Source: UBA7672 sp038326205
Lineage (GTDB): Bacteria; Pseudomonadota; Alphaproteobacteria; Caulobacterales; Hyphomonadaceae
Assembly (NCBI GenBank): GCA_038326205.1
Contig: JBBQJV010000015.1
Coordinates: forward strand, 1-64,000
Direction of reading: 5' to 3'
DNA length: 64,000 nucleotides
The notes under the pieces are model-generated. The model was given only the letters and a program-made list of their open reading frames with translations. It ran no database searches and had not been told where the DNA came from. The stretch's first letter is position 1. Every line of letters begins with the position of its first letter. The position numbers were made by a program, and so were the translations under genes. Below are positions 26,036 to 34,843 of the stretch, one piece after another.

Positions 26036-27031
26036 GTGGCGGTCGAGCCATTCAGCGACGAACAAGCCCGGACACTGGTCAATCTGCGCCAGCGCTACGA
26101 GGTGTGGATGGAGGCGGAGCAAGAGCTAGCCGCCCTTCCCTACGACCTGCGCCGCAAGGACGTGAACGGCCGCATCTATCTGTACGAAATCGCCGACCGC
26201 AGCGGGAACGGCAAAAGTCTCGGCGCTTGGTCGCCTGAGCATGAAGCGCGTTTCAACGCCTATCGCGAAGCGAAGGCGGGTGCGAAGGCGCGCGTCGATG
26301 CAAGCCGTAGCGCATTGACCGAGACGGGGCGGCTGGCGCGCGCCCTGCGCGTGCCGATGCTGGCGAGCCGCGCGGGCGAAATCCTGCGGGAATGCGATCG
26401 CCGCAACCTGCTTGGCGAAAGACTGCTTGTGATCGGCACCAATGCGATGCCGGCCTATGCGCTGGAGGCGGCGGGCTTTCTCCACGATGCACCCGATGAG
26501 ACGGACGACTTCGATCTCGCCTGGTCATCGCAGACATCGCCGGACGAAGCGCTCGTATGGACCATGCTGAAGGCCGTCGATCCGACGTTCAACGTCAACA
26601 CCGAACGGCCCTTCCAAGCGCGCAATGCCAGCGCATATGAAGTCGAACTGCTGATCGCGCCTTCGCGCGCCTCGACCTATGGAAAGCGGGATCGCCCGCT
26701 TCCCGTCGAGCTGCCAGAACAGGAATGGCTGCTGCTGGGCCGGACGGTGGATCAGGTGCTGATCTGCCGCGATGGGTCGGCGGCGCGAGTGGTGGCGCCC
26801 GATCCACGTTGGTTCGCGCTGCACAAACTCTGGATGTCGGTGCTCGACAGACGGTCTGCCCTGAAGCGCCCCAAGGACAAACGACAGGGCATTGCCCTGC
26901 TCGACGCTGTGGCTGGCACGATGCCCCAATTCCCGCTGGATGCCGCCTTTGAGCGGGACCTGCCGCCGGAGCTCCGCTTGCATTATGAGACGTGGCGAGC
27001 GCGCCGCGACGCAAAACCGCTTCCCCTTTGA
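26036..27031 (+). CDS. GSU2403-like nucleotidyltransferase-fold protein
   Basis: About 331 residues beginning VAVEPFSDEQARTL. The hallmark block is VIGTNAMPAYALEAAG followed by ETDDFDLAW around residues 140-165, which resembles the nucleotide-binding and metal-binding acidic motif of the GSU2403-type nucleotidyltransferase fold (NTP_transf_8). The N-terminal coiled-coil region (QRYEVWMEAEQELAAL) and the C-terminal WFALHKLWMS segment fit the same family. The start is GTG at 26036; an ATG at 26006 would put the operator inside the gene. It is followed by zapE after 28 bp. Role unknown; related folds act in toxin-antitoxin modules. Confidence 0.72.
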   Translation: MAVEPFSDEQARTLVNLRQRYEVWMEAEQELAALPYDLRRKDVNGRIYLYEIADRSGNGKSLGAWSPEHEARFNAYREAKAGAKARVDASRSALTETGRLARALRVPMLASRAGEILRECDRRNLLGERLLVIGTNAMPAYALEAAGFLHDAPDETDDFDLAWSSQTSPDEALVWTMLKAVDPTFNVNTERPFQARNASAYEVELLIAPSRASTYGKRDRPLPVELPEQEWLLLGRTVDQVLICRDGSAARVVAPDPRWFALHKLWMSVLDRRSALKRPKDKRQGIALLDAVAGTMPQFPLDAAFERDLPPELRLHYETWRARRDAKPLPL

Positions 27032-27059
27032 CCGTGAACACCGCTATGCGCGGACGCAC

Positions 27060-28202
27060 ATGACACGCGTCAAACAGCTCTACGCAGAACGCCTTGCCGC
27101 CGGGAAGCTGGCGCCGGACCCGGCTCAGGCCGCCGCCATCGAGCGGCTGGACGGGCTGTCAAAAGCGTTGTCGGCCTCGCACGGCTGGTTCGGCGGCAAA
27201 GCCCGCCCGAAAGGTCTCTACATCTGGGGCAAGGTCGGGCGCGGCAAGTCCATGCTGATGGACCTGTTCTTCGAGGCGGTGACGCTGAAGGACAAGAAGC
27301 GCGTCCACTTCCACGACTTCATGCTGGAGACGCACGCCTTCATTTTTGAATGGCGCAAGATGAGCGCCACCGAGCGTCGCCGGCATCCAGCTTACGTGCG
27401 CGACGCCGGCGACGATCCCATCGCGCCAACCGCAAAGCGCATTGCCGATCAGGCCCGGCTTTTGTGTTTCGACGAATTCCACGTCATGCAGATCGCCGAC
27501 GCGATGATCCTGAGCCGCCTGTTCGAACACCTGTTCGAGCGCGACGTTGCCATCGTCGCCACATCGAACCGCAAGCCGTCTGACCTCTACGTCAACGGCA
27601 TCAACCGCGAGCTGTTCCTGCCCTTCATCCGCCGGCTTGAGGAAGAGGTGGACGTGATCGAACTGAAATCGGGGCGCGACTTCCGGCTCGAACGCCTGAC
27701 GGCGGCTCCCGTCTACTACGCACCGCTTGGCGCCGAAGCAGACGCGGCGATGGATACCGCTTTCGCGCGCCTGACGGCAGGCGCTGCGCCCTCCGCTGAA
27801 TCCCTTGATGTGCAGGGACGCCAGCTACGCATCAACGCACAGGCGATGGGTGTCGCGCGCTTCACCTTTGACGAACTCTGCAAACAACCGCTCGGCGCCG
27901 CCGACTATCTCACACTCGCGCGTCACTACCCCACCATTCTGCTCGACCGCGTCCCGCAGATGGGCAAGGACGAGCGCAACTGGGCCGCGCGCTTCGTCAC
28001 GCTGATCGATGCGCTCTATGAGTCCAAGACCAAGCTAGTGATGTCAGCCGCCGCCCAGCCAGACACGCTTTACGTCGCCGGCGATGGCGCCTTCGAGTTC
28101 GAACGCACGACCAGCCGCCTGCACGAGATGCGCTCAGCGGACTATCTGGCTGCCGAGCGCGCCGACCCCCTTGAAAAGCTAGGCCCTGTCGACGCGAGCT
28201 GA
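27060..28202 (+). CDS. zapE: cell division ATPase ZapE (AFG1-like)
   Basis: About 380 residues starting MTRVKQLYAERLAAGKL. Walker A is IWGKVGRGKSML near residue 58, and Walker B is LLCFDEFHVMQIAD near 140. The region ATSNRKPSDLYVNGINRELFLPFI, with an arginine finger, identifies the AFG1/ZapE family, which is linked to Z-ring stability and, in mitochondria, to quality control. A longer frame from 26892 lies inside the preceding gene and is rejected. Its stop overlaps the convergent DUF1203 gene by 24 bp. Confidence 0.92.
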   Translation: MTRVKQLYAERLAAGKLAPDPAQAAAIERLDGLSKALSASHGWFGGKARPKGLYIWGKVGRGKSMLMDLFFEAVTLKDKKRVHFHDFMLETHAFIFEWRKMSATERRRHPAYVRDAGDDPIAPTAKRIADQARLLCFDEFHVMQIADAMILSRLFEHLFERDVAIVATSNRKPSDLYVNGINRELFLPFIRRLEEEVDVIELKSGRDFRLERLTAAPVYYAPLGAEADAAMDTAFARLTAGAAPSAESLDVQGRQLRINAQAMGVARFTFDELCKQPLGAADYLTLARHYPTILLDRVPQMGKDERNWAARFVTLIDALYESKTKLVMSAAAQPDTLYVAGDGAFEFERTTSRLHEMRSADYLAAERADPLEKLGPVDAS

Positions 28203-28643
28203 GTAGCAGCCATGCATCGCGTTGTGCACATGCAGGTAGGCAATTTCAGGATCGGCCAGCAGGCGTTCGATCACCTGCTTCACCGCAACGCCCAACGCCA
28301 TGTCCGCCGTCAGCAGCATGCCTGCCGCGCTGAAGGCACGTACCGCCAGTGGCCGCCCGCTGAACACTTGCGGCAGCTCACCGGGAGCGAGGCTTGCCTG
28401 CTCCGCCCCTTCGATGACGAAGATCGCATAGTGCGAACGATAGGGCGTGTCGGCGTCCTGATGCTCATAGTTCAGCAGCAGCGCCCGTTCACCCGGCCGC
28501 GCATCGCGCAGGCTCACCCGGCAGGGAAACCTGTCGCTCTCTCCTGCACAGCGCGCAACGATGCCGCGGCTGTCGAGGTCATCGTCCGAAAGTCCAAAAA
28601 GACGCGCGAAGGTGTCGACCGGAAGCGCGCTGACCTGAAACAC
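28179..28643 (-). CDS. DUF1203 family protein
   Basis: About 154 residues. GTG at 28643 is chosen: GGAG lies eight bases upstream, and the protein then starts FQVSALPVDTFARLFGLSDD. Family marks are the CRVSLRDARPGERALLLNYEH stretch, the TPYRSHYAIFV block and the C-terminal HVHNAMHGCYSARVDRA. Function unknown; DUF1203 proteins are small cytoplasmic enzymes or binding proteins. Overlaps zapE at its 3' end. Confidence 0.85.
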   Translation of the reverse strand: MFQVSALPVDTFARLFGLSDDDLDSRGIVARCAGESDRFPCRVSLRDARPGERALLLNYEHQDADTPYRSHYAIFVIEGAEQASLAPGELPQVFSGRPLAVRAFSAAGMLLTADMALGVAVKQVIERLLADPEIAYLHVHNAMHGCYSARVDRA

Positions 28644-28863
28644 GATGCCATCTCCGTGATTGCTGCGGCTGGTATGCCGTCCTCCGCGCGCCGCCGCAGA
28701 CGGAAAACCGACAAGGCAGTGGACCGACCGGCTCCGCACAGGTGCGGGCCGCATTGCCCCCCCGCTCCCATTGCGCTAACGGATCGCGCGTGAAGTCCGG
28801 GGCGTGGCCCCGAAGCCCGTTCCGCAACCTGCGCCCGCCGCACCCGCATCAGGAGACCTCCCC

Positions 28864-29832
28864 ATGGCACGCAAGAAAATCGCCCTTATCGGCGCCGGCA
28901 TGATTGGCGGCACGCTTGCCCACATCTGCTCGCGCGAGGAACTTGGCGACGTCGTTCTGGTCGACATGAAGGGGGGCATCGCCAAGGGCAAGGGCCTCGA
29001 CATCGCTGAAGCCGCCGCCGTTTACGGCAAGGATGGCAAGCTGACGGGCGGATCGCTCGACGAATATTCGGTGATCGCCGGCGCTGACGTCATCATCGTG
29101 ACGGCAGGCGTGCCGCGCAAGCCGGGCATGAGCCGCGACGATCTCATCGGTATCAACCTTGGCGTCATGAAGTCTGTCGGCGCCGCCATCAAGCAGCACG
29201 CACCGAACGCCTTCGTGATCTGCATCACCAACCCGCTCGATGCGATGGTGTGGGCGCTGCAGAAATTCTCTAGCCTCCCCGCCAGCCACGTCGTCGGCAT
29301 GGCCGGCGTGCTCGACTCGGCGCGCTTTTCCTACTTTCTCTCCGAGAAGACCGGCATCTCCATGGAAGACGTCAAAGCCTGGACGCTCGGCGGACACGGT
29401 GACGACATGGTGCCGATGGTGCGTCACTCCACGATCGGCGGCGTGCCGCTGCCCGAGTGCGTGAAGCAGGGCTTCTTCACGCAGGAAGAACTCGACGGCA
29501 TGGTCAAGCGCACACGCGGCGGCGGCGGCGAGATCGTCGCCCTGCTCGAAACCGGATCTGCCTTCTACGCCCCGGCCGAATCGGCCGTCGCGATGGCCAA
29601 ATCCTACCTGAAAGACAAGAAGCGTGTCCTGCCGGTCGCAGCTCACCTCACCGGCCAGTACGGCATCTCCAACCTCTATGTCGGCGTGCCCTGCGTGATC
29701 GGCGCCGGCGGCGTCGAGCGCATCATCCAGTTCGACCTCAATGCCGACGAGAAAGCGATGTTCGAAAAGAGCGTCGCCGCCGTGAACGGCCTCCTCGACG
29801 CCTGCAAGAAGCTCGAGCCGTCGCTGGCGTAA
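28864..29832 (+). CDS. mdh: malate dehydrogenase
   Basis: A 322-residue LDH-type malate dehydrogenase. The NAD-binding GAGMIGGTLA motif is at residues 10-19, followed by Asp (LVDMKGG) for NAD specificity. The catalytic His is in WTLGGHGDDMVP, and the substrate-binding Arg in RKPGMSRDDLIGIN and ITNPLDAMVW. Start ATG at 28864 has an AGGAGA ribosome site; the earlier in-frame ATG at 28804 adds a Pro/Ala tail not found in the family. Unlike many relatives it is not next to sucCD. It ends in a clear terminator. Confidence 0.96.
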   Translation: MARKKIALIGAGMIGGTLAHICSREELGDVVLVDMKGGIAKGKGLDIAEAAAVYGKDGKLTGGSLDEYSVIAGADVIIVTAGVPRKPGMSRDDLIGINLGVMKSVGAAIKQHAPNAFVICITNPLDAMVWALQKFSSLPASHVVGMAGVLDSARFSYFLSEKTGISMEDVKAWTLGGHGDDMVPMVRHSTIGGVPLPECVKQGFFTQEELDGMVKRTRGGGGEIVALLETGSAFYAPAESAVAMAKSYLKDKKRVLPVAAHLTGQYGISNLYVGVPCVIGAGGVERIIQFDLNADEKAMFEKSVAAVNGLLDACKKLEPSLA

Positions 29833-29854
29833 GCCAGACTTTATCAGGATAGCG

Positions 29855-29887
29855 AAACGCCTCCCTCGCGGGAGGCGTTTTTGTTTT
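29855..29887 (+). terminator. intrinsic terminator of mdh
   Basis: A perfect 11-bp stem, AAACGCCTCCC (29855-29865), with a TCGC tetraloop pairs with GGGAGGCGTTT (29870-29880), followed by a T-rich run (TTTTTTGTTTTT to about 29887). It lies 22 bp after the mdh stop and is the most canonical terminator in the window. It may also protect from read-through from the convergent lipoprotein gene. Confidence 0.9.
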
Positions 29888-29892
29888 TGGAG

Positions 29893-30390
29893 TTACGGTT
29901 GGACGCTGACCATCTCGATCTCGAACACCAGATCAGCCGCGGGCGGGATAGGGGCCTTCCCACCTGGACCGTAGGCGAGTTGATACGGCAAATAACCGAT
30001 CCAGCGATCGCCGGGCTTCATGAGCTGGAGCATTTCGGAGAAGCCATCGACAACGGCGCTGACCGGGAAGGTCGCGGTTTGATTGCGCTCAAAGGCGCTG
30101 TCGAACGCGGGGCCGCCAGCATTGAGCCGGCCTTCATAGTAGACTTCCGCCTGTTCGGACGCTTTGGGCGACACGCCATCGGCTGGGCCGGAGGCAAGCA
30201 CGACGTATTCAAGGCCTGTTCCGTTCTTCACGACTTCCGGGAGATCGCTGTTCCAGGGAACGTATTTTGCCCATGCCGCGGCATCGGCAGTTTTCACGGT
30301 GTGAGCAGCGTGCGGGGTGGCCGGCGGAGTGGATTCGCCGCACGCGGCCAGAGCGATGGCAAATCCGGCCGTCAGGAGGAATCGCATCAT
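29893..30390 (-). CDS. FKBP-type peptidyl-prolyl isomerase lipoprotein (copy A)
   Basis: A 165-residue lipoprotein with lipobox LAAC at residues 14-17. The FKBP domain (about 50-165) shows GLEYVVLASGPADGVSP, AEVYYEGRL, FPVSAVVDGFSEMLQLMKPGDRW and PPAADLVFEIEMVSV. The flap Phe/Trp residues are present in part. It is adjacent to a second FKBP lipoprotein upstream (6 bp apart), with about half identical residues in the conserved blocks, suggesting tandem duplication. Likely folds or chaperones periplasmic proteins. Confidence 0.88.
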   Translation of the reverse strand: MMRFLLTAGFAIALAACGESTPPATPHAAHTVKTADAAAWAKYVPWNSDLPEVVKNGTGLEYVVLASGPADGVSPKASEQAEVYYEGRLNAGGPAFDSAFERNQTATFPVSAVVDGFSEMLQLMKPGDRWIGYLPYQLAYGPGGKAPIPPAADLVFEIEMVSVQP

Positions 30391-30396
30391 TGCCTC

Positions 30397-30918
30397 TTAC
30401 TTCACGCTGACCATCAGGATCTCGAACAACAGGTTCTCGCCCGGGCCGATGAGACCTGGATAGCCGCGTTCGGCATAACCCAAGGCGGCGGGGATATAGA
30501 TCATCCAGCGGTCGCCGGGCCGCATCAGGCTCAGGGACTCGCGGAAACCCGGCACGAGGATCGAGAGTTCGTAGACATCCGGCTCGCCGCGGTCGAAGCC
30601 CGAATCGAAGGCGCGGCCACCTGAATTGAGACGCCCCTCATAATAGATCTCTGCCGCCTGCTCCGGCAGCGGCGCTACGCCCGTGGCCGGGCCGCTGGCG
30701 AGCACGATGTATTCAAGGCCGCTGGGGGTCTTCTTCACTTCCGGAAGGCTGGAATTCCATGGCGCATATTTGAACCAGGCCGACCGCGTTATGGTTGGCG
30801 GAGATGCCTTCACCGGCGCGGCGGAAACCGGGGCGGATGCCAGTGCTGCGGGGGCGCCGCTGCTTGCGCAGGCGGCAAGTCCGAACGCAAGCGAAATGAC
30901 AACAAGACTACGCAGCAT
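30397..30918 (-). CDS. FKBP-type peptidyl-prolyl isomerase lipoprotein (copy B)
   Basis: About 173 residues. ATG at 30918 gives a typical lipoprotein signal (MLRSLVVISLAFGLAAC, lipobox LAAC); the longer frame to 30951 is less likely. The FKBP domain shows GLEYIVLASGPATGVAP, AEIYYEGRLNSGGRAFDSGF, LVPGFRESLSLMRPGDRWMIYIP and GENLLFEILMVSV. It precedes copy A in a two-gene unit. The two diverge mainly in the lipoprotein linker and at the final loop. Confidence 0.87.
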   Translation of the reverse strand: MLRSLVVISLAFGLAACASSGAPAALASAPVSAAPVKASPPTITRSAWFKYAPWNSSLPEVKKTPSGLEYIVLASGPATGVAPLPEQAAEIYYEGRLNSGGRAFDSGFDRGEPDVYELSILVPGFRESLSLMRPGDRWMIYIPAALGYAERGYPGLIGPGENLLFEILMVSVK

Positions 30919-31437
30919 GGACGCCGACCTCTTTACTAGTTGAGGAATCACCCCGCCGGACGACAGGTATTCCGCACACTAACGATCCTGACTCGCACGA
31001 AAAGCACCGCCGGAACCAAAACGACTCTGCACTGGCGCCCCACCCCTCGTAAAGCAGCACGCCAATCACTGCTTTGTAGCGAGGCAAGCCCCGCGCGGTG
31101 ATTGTACGTGCAAAGACGATCCGCCGATTCCGTCGCGCGGTCTGCGCCATTCCATTCACGTGCGACGATTTCTCCTTGCAGCCGCAACTATACGCAAAAC
31201 CACATGTTTTTCTTTGGCTAGTTTTGCAAGAAAACTGAATTTGAAAATTGCGTTTCTGTCATGACAAAGTATATATTAACCAAACTGGGGAGTTCCGAGG
31301 TGGTGAGTCGGTCTCAACTGTTCGCTGGCGAAAGAAATTATTGAATCCGGGTGCGTTCGGGCATGCCACGGATTGTCTCGTTTTCTTTGCAGTGAGGTCT
31401 GAAAACCGTTGTTTTTCGTTGATTATCGGGGCCGCCT
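30919..31437. other. 519-bp intergenic region with XRE promoter
   Basis: No protein gene seen. The right half becomes AT-rich. It holds the palindrome at 31220 and a plausible promoter (TTGCGT near 31248 and TATATT at 31272-31277). The left half is divergent from the FKBP gene and may hold its promoter on the minus strand. Confidence 0.4.
31220..31236. promoter_or_regulatory. AGTTTT/AAAACT palindrome upstream of XRE regulator
   Basis: AGTTTT-GCAAG-AAAACT is a perfect 6-bp inverted repeat with a 5-bp spacer in the AT-rich promoter region of the XRE gene. XRE-type regulators usually bind such short palindromes and control themselves, so this is a candidate operator. The promoter-like TATATT begins 35 bp downstream. 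Confidence 0.45.
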
Positions 31438-31902
31438 TTGACACTCGCATCATTGTCTACACCATTCACAAAGCCTGTTCTCGCACTGGCTTCCAGCAAG
31501 TCAGATTCGACCCCCGACGATGGAAACATCAACCTTTCCATAGGTCGGCGCATCCGCCGACGCCGGCGCTTGATGGGGATGACCCAAAAGGATCTCGGCG
31601 ATCTGCTCGGCCTGCAATTCCAGCAGGTCCAGAAGTATGAGTGCTCAAGCAGTCGGGTCACGGCTTCGCGCCTCTACCTGCTGGCCTCCGCCCTGAAAGT
31701 GCCGATCACATACTTTTTCACGGACCTGCCGGAAAATCCCGCCAACGGCATCACTGACAGTGATCGCGCGCGGATGGCGGCGACCGAAATGCTTTGCGAA
31801 AAAGAGACGCAGGATCTTTTGACGGCCTACGCCAAATTGCCGGAGAATGTGCGCCGCAAACTGCGGACATTCGCCAAGGGCCTCGGTGACGACCTGGGCT
31901 GA
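31438..31902 (+). CDS. XRE-family transcription regulator, PraR-like
   Basis: A 154-residue protein with an N-terminal extension (1-30) and a helix-turn-helix domain: IGRRIRRRRRLMGMTQKDLGDLLGL, then FQQVQKYECSSSRVTASRLYLLASALKVPITYFF. This is the alphaproteobacterial XRE group that includes Rhizobium PraR. The C-terminal helix (LTAYAKLPENVRRKLRTFAKGL) is typical. No ATG fits; TTG at 31438 is assumed without a good ribosome site, so the N-terminus is uncertain. A long leader lies upstream. Confidence 0.82.
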   Translation: MTLASLSTPFTKPVLALASSKSDSTPDDGNINLSIGRRIRRRRRLMGMTQKDLGDLLGLQFQQVQKYECSSSRVTASRLYLLASALKVPITYFFTDLPENPANGITDSDRARMAATEMLCEKETQDLLTAYAKLPENVRRKLRTFAKGLGDDLG

Positions 31903-31998
31903 TCCGGGCGATTCGGCCCTGCGCCGGCCAGGATTTTGGAACTTCACGGCAGAACGGGCGCCACTTGGCCGCCCGCCACTGCCATGCGACATCCGGTC

Positions 31999-32889
31999 AT
32001 GGCCCTTCGTATCGCGACAATCGGAAGGAACGGTCAGGTTGCACGCGCGCTTGCGGCATCTACCGAAGGTCAGGCCGGAATCACGCTTGAGCAGGCCGGA
32101 AGCAGCGAAGCGGACCTGCGCGATCCCGATAGTCTACAGCGCTTCATCGACCGCGCCGCCCCCGATATTCTGATCAATGCGGGCGCCTACAATTTCCTCG
32201 ATCGCGCCGAAACCGACAGCGAAGCGGCTTTCGCCATCAACGAGGCCGGTCCTCGCTTTCTTGCGGCGTTGTGCGCACGGCGCAGCATACCTTTCGTGCA
32301 TATGTCGACCGATTGCGTGTTCGACGGGATCAAGGTCGAACCCTACGAAGAAGACGACGCGCCCAATCCGCTGTCTGTCTATGGCCGATCCAAGCTGGCG
32401 GGCGAGAAAGCGGTCGCTGAGGAAAATCCGGATGCGCTGACTGTTCGCGTGTGCTGGGTATTCTCCGGGTACGCGGACAATTTCGTTTCACGAATGATAT
32501 CGCTGGCGCGCGAACGCCCCGTCCTGCGGGTGGTGAACGATCAGGTCGGCCCCCCGACATACGCGCCTGACATTGCCAACGCCCTGCTCCGCGTCGCCGG
32601 CGCCCTGCACGGCGCCCCCCGCCTCCTCCCCCCCGTCCTTCACCTCGCCACCCCGGACGAATTTGACCGCGCCGCGATGGCTCGGGCGATAATGGCGGAG
32701 TCGGAACGGCAGGGAGGTCCTGTGGCTGCGATCGAGGGGGTCTCGACATCGGACTTCGCCGCTCCGGCGCTGCGCCCTTTGAACGGTCGTCTGTCGGGCG
32801 CCCGGGCCACGCAAATGTTCGGCCTGCGCTGGACGCCATGGCCGGATGCGCTCGAACACTCTGTTGCGGCAATACTTTCTCGGAAATGA
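31999..32889 (+). CDS. rfbD: RmlD-like dTDP-4-dehydrorhamnose reductase
   Basis: About 296 residues. The NAD(P)-binding motif IGRNGQVARAL is at the N-terminus (start ATG 31999), the catalytic Ser/Tyr/Lys appear in HMSTDCVFDG and YGRSKLAGEKA, and VNDQVGPPTYAPDIA is the family substrate loop. It would make dTDP-L-rhamnose, but no rfbABC genes lie here, so the sugar product is inferred. ATG at 31984 is an alternative start. The stop overlaps the next gene start in ATGA. Confidence 0.8.
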   Translation: MALRIATIGRNGQVARALAASTEGQAGITLEQAGSSEADLRDPDSLQRFIDRAAPDILINAGAYNFLDRAETDSEAAFAINEAGPRFLAALCARRSIPFVHMSTDCVFDGIKVEPYEEDDAPNPLSVYGRSKLAGEKAVAEENPDALTVRVCWVFSGYADNFVSRMISLARERPVLRVVNDQVGPPTYAPDIANALLRVAGALHGAPRLLPPVLHLATPDEFDRAAMARAIMAESERQGGPVAAIEGVSTSDFAAPALRPLNGRLSGARATQMFGLRWTPWPDALEHSVAAILSRK

Positions 32890-33566
32890 GAGTATTCTCA
32901 TTTGATCTGCCGAGACCGGAGATCAGACCATTGCGCGTTCTATTGTTGGCTGCCTTGCTTGCGACAGCCTGCAGTCCTGCTGCGGAAACCCCCAGCGCGA
33001 CCGAATCACTTGTGACTTTGGCGGCCGTAGTGCTGCCAGTGTCCAAAGACAGCTGCAGTGACATCGCCGCCCTCGCCGTCGCTCTGAGCGAGCCAGAACC
33101 TTTCGCCTCCCTCCGCTCCGGCGCCGAATCAGGCAGCCGCTTCACCACGAACGTTTCGCCGGCCGGCGCGACCTGCGCGCTGTCGAGGATGGCGCCGGTC
33201 AGTCCGGGTGGCAGCGACATTCATGTCGCGAACTGCCTCGTCTTCTTCTCCGGAATGCTGGATCGCGAGGCGACCGCGTCAAAGGCCAAGGACGTTTTCG
33301 ATACCGCGCGCGCCGATCTCGACAGATGCCTGCCGCAAGGCTGGACCTCTCGCGATGGCAGTCAGCCGGACGCAAACGTCACCGAAGTCATGATCTACGA
33401 ATCCGCCGCCGACGCGAAACGGTCGATGGACGCCAGCTCATATCTCTATCCCGTCGAGCTGCGGAAGGAATGGTCCGACGGCGGGCGGGCGAACCCGCCG
33501 GGGTGGCGCGTGACGCTGAAATTTCAGAAAGAAAGCGCTGGCAAGCCTGCGCCGGATCAGCGGTAG
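32886..33566 (+). CDS. putative lipoprotein of unknown function
   Basis: About 226 residues with start ATG 32886 overlapping the preceding stop (ATGA). The signal segment ends in LATAC, a good lipobox (VLLLAALLATACS). The rest is a soluble domain with two pairs of Cys (DSCSDIAAL, GATCALS, HVANCLVFF, DRCLPQGW) that could form periplasmic disulfides. No family recognised. It is translationally coupled to the RmlD-like gene. Confidence 0.6.
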   Translation: MRVFSFDLPRPEIRPLRVLLLAALLATACSPAAETPSATESLVTLAAVVLPVSKDSCSDIAALAVALSEPEPFASLRSGAESGSRFTTNVSPAGATCALSRMAPVSPGGSDIHVANCLVFFSGMLDREATASKAKDVFDTARADLDRCLPQGWTSRDGSQPDANVTEVMIYESAADAKRSMDASSYLYPVELRKEWSDGGRANPPGWRVTLKFQKESAGKPAPDQR

Positions 33567-33630
33567 GCTAACCCCGCACCGCTGGGTAGAAGTGACGCCC
33601 TAACGAGAGGCGCCGACGGGGAGCAACGCC

Positions 33631-34206
33631 ATGTCATACACCGCCAGGCTCAACACCATCATCGAGACGCCGCGCCTGATCTTGAAGGTACCAAGCCTTG
33701 GAGAATTCGAGGCGTGGTGTGCTTACATGGCGGACGAGGAGTCGGCTCGCTACATCGGAAAAGTGCAGCCGCCAGCCGTCGTCTGGCGCGCCATCTGCTC
33801 GATCATCGGAGCCTGGCAAGCAGCAGGTTTCGCGATGTTTTCGGCATTCGAGAAGGAGACAGGCCGTTGGGTCGGAAGGCTCGGACCGTGGGCGCCTTAC
33901 GGCTGGCCGGGCAATGAAGTCGGCTGGGGCGTGATCCGCGATGTCTGGGGCAAGGGCTATGCGTTCGAAGGCTCGCTGGCGGCAATGGATTATGCGGTCG
34001 ACGTGCTCGGCTGGACCGACATCATCCACTCGATTCATCCCGACAATGCCGCCTCACAGAAGCTGGCCGCACGGCTGGGTTCGGTGAATCGCGGACCGGG
34101 CCGCATGCCGCCGCCCTATGAGAACGATCCTGTCGACCTCTGGGGCCAGACCGCCGATGAATGGCGCGCACGCCGGTCGGGTCTCTGGGAGAGGATCACT
34201 CGCTGA
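33631..34206 (+). CDS. GNAT-family N-acetyltransferase (RimJ/RimL-like)
   Basis: A 191-residue protein of the RimJ/RimL GNAT type: ETPRLILKVPSLGEFEAWCAYMADEE at the N-terminus, a GWGVIRDVWGKGYAFEGSLAAMDYA block with the acetyl-CoA pyrophosphate-binding segment, and the C-terminal HPDNAASQKLAARLGS. Substrate unknown. Likely its own transcription unit; it converges on the CHAP lipoprotein gene. Confidence 0.9.
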   Translation: MSYTARLNTIIETPRLILKVPSLGEFEAWCAYMADEESARYIGKVQPPAVVWRAICSIIGAWQAAGFAMFSAFEKETGRWVGRLGPWAPYGWPGNEVGWGVIRDVWGKGYAFEGSLAAMDYAVDVLGWTDIIHSIHPDNAASQKLAARLGSVNRGPGRMPPPYENDPVDLWGQTADEWRARRSGLWERITR

Positions 34207-34210
34207 ATTT

Positions 34211-34843
34211 TCAGCCCCCGAAACTGCCGCCATCGATCCGGTAGGGATGGATGAAACCGTCGACCTCATAGACACGCCCGCCCCAGTACCCGCCCGGCAC
34301 GTGCCAGACGCGGACCTTTGACCAGTCATTGGCCTCCGACACGTCGATCACCGGCACGTTGAGGCTGATTTCGCCGCTCTTGAGCCAGTTAGCGTGATCG
34401 ACCCGCAGGAGGCGCGAGGAGACGATCTCGGTCACAGCCGAGACGTGGCCGCGGGTGGTGTCGTTCCAGCCGCGCAGCACCAGCACCGATCCCGGCGCCG
34501 GGCGCGTAGAGCGTACATAGCGGTTGGCGGCCTGCGTCCACCATGTGACGGCGTCTCCCCAGATCTGGATCCCGGACAGGGAGCGGGCATAGGGCACGCA
34601 CTCGGAATAGGGCTGGCCCTGCAGCACGACCGGCACATGCGTTTCGTCGAACGGTATCGTTGTGAGGTCGAGCGGCACGCGGACAATGTCAGAGGCAGAC
34701 GGCAGGGTCAGCACGCTTGCGGCCGGGAGCGTCGCTGCATAGGTGATGGGCGCGGGGCGGCTGCTGGCGCATGCGCTCAAGAACAGGCAGGCCATGCTGG
34801 CCAGCCTGGCTCCCAACTCGCTGATCCGATACGCAAACAGCAT
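34211..34843 (-). CDS. CHAP-domain peptidase lipoprotein
   Basis: About 210 residues. The ATG at 34843 gives a signal ending LSACAS (lipobox near residue 23). The CHAP (cysteine, histidine-dependent amidohydrolase/peptidase) domain has the catalytic Cys in YSECVPYARSLSGIQIWGDA, His in RGHVSAVTEI and an Asp/Asn in DHANW. Such enzymes trim peptidoglycan peptides. The final residues DGGSFGG form a short flexible tail. Confidence 0.82.
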   Translation of the reverse strand: MLFAYRISELGARLASMACLFLSACASSRPAPITYAATLPAASVLTLPSASDIVRVPLDLTTIPFDETHVPVVLQGQPYSECVPYARSLSGIQIWGDAVTWWTQAANRYVRSTRPAPGSVLVLRGWNDTTRGHVSAVTEIVSSRLLRVDHANWLKSGEISLNVPVIDVSEANDWSKVRVWHVPGGYWGGRVYEVDGFIHPYRIDGGSFGG

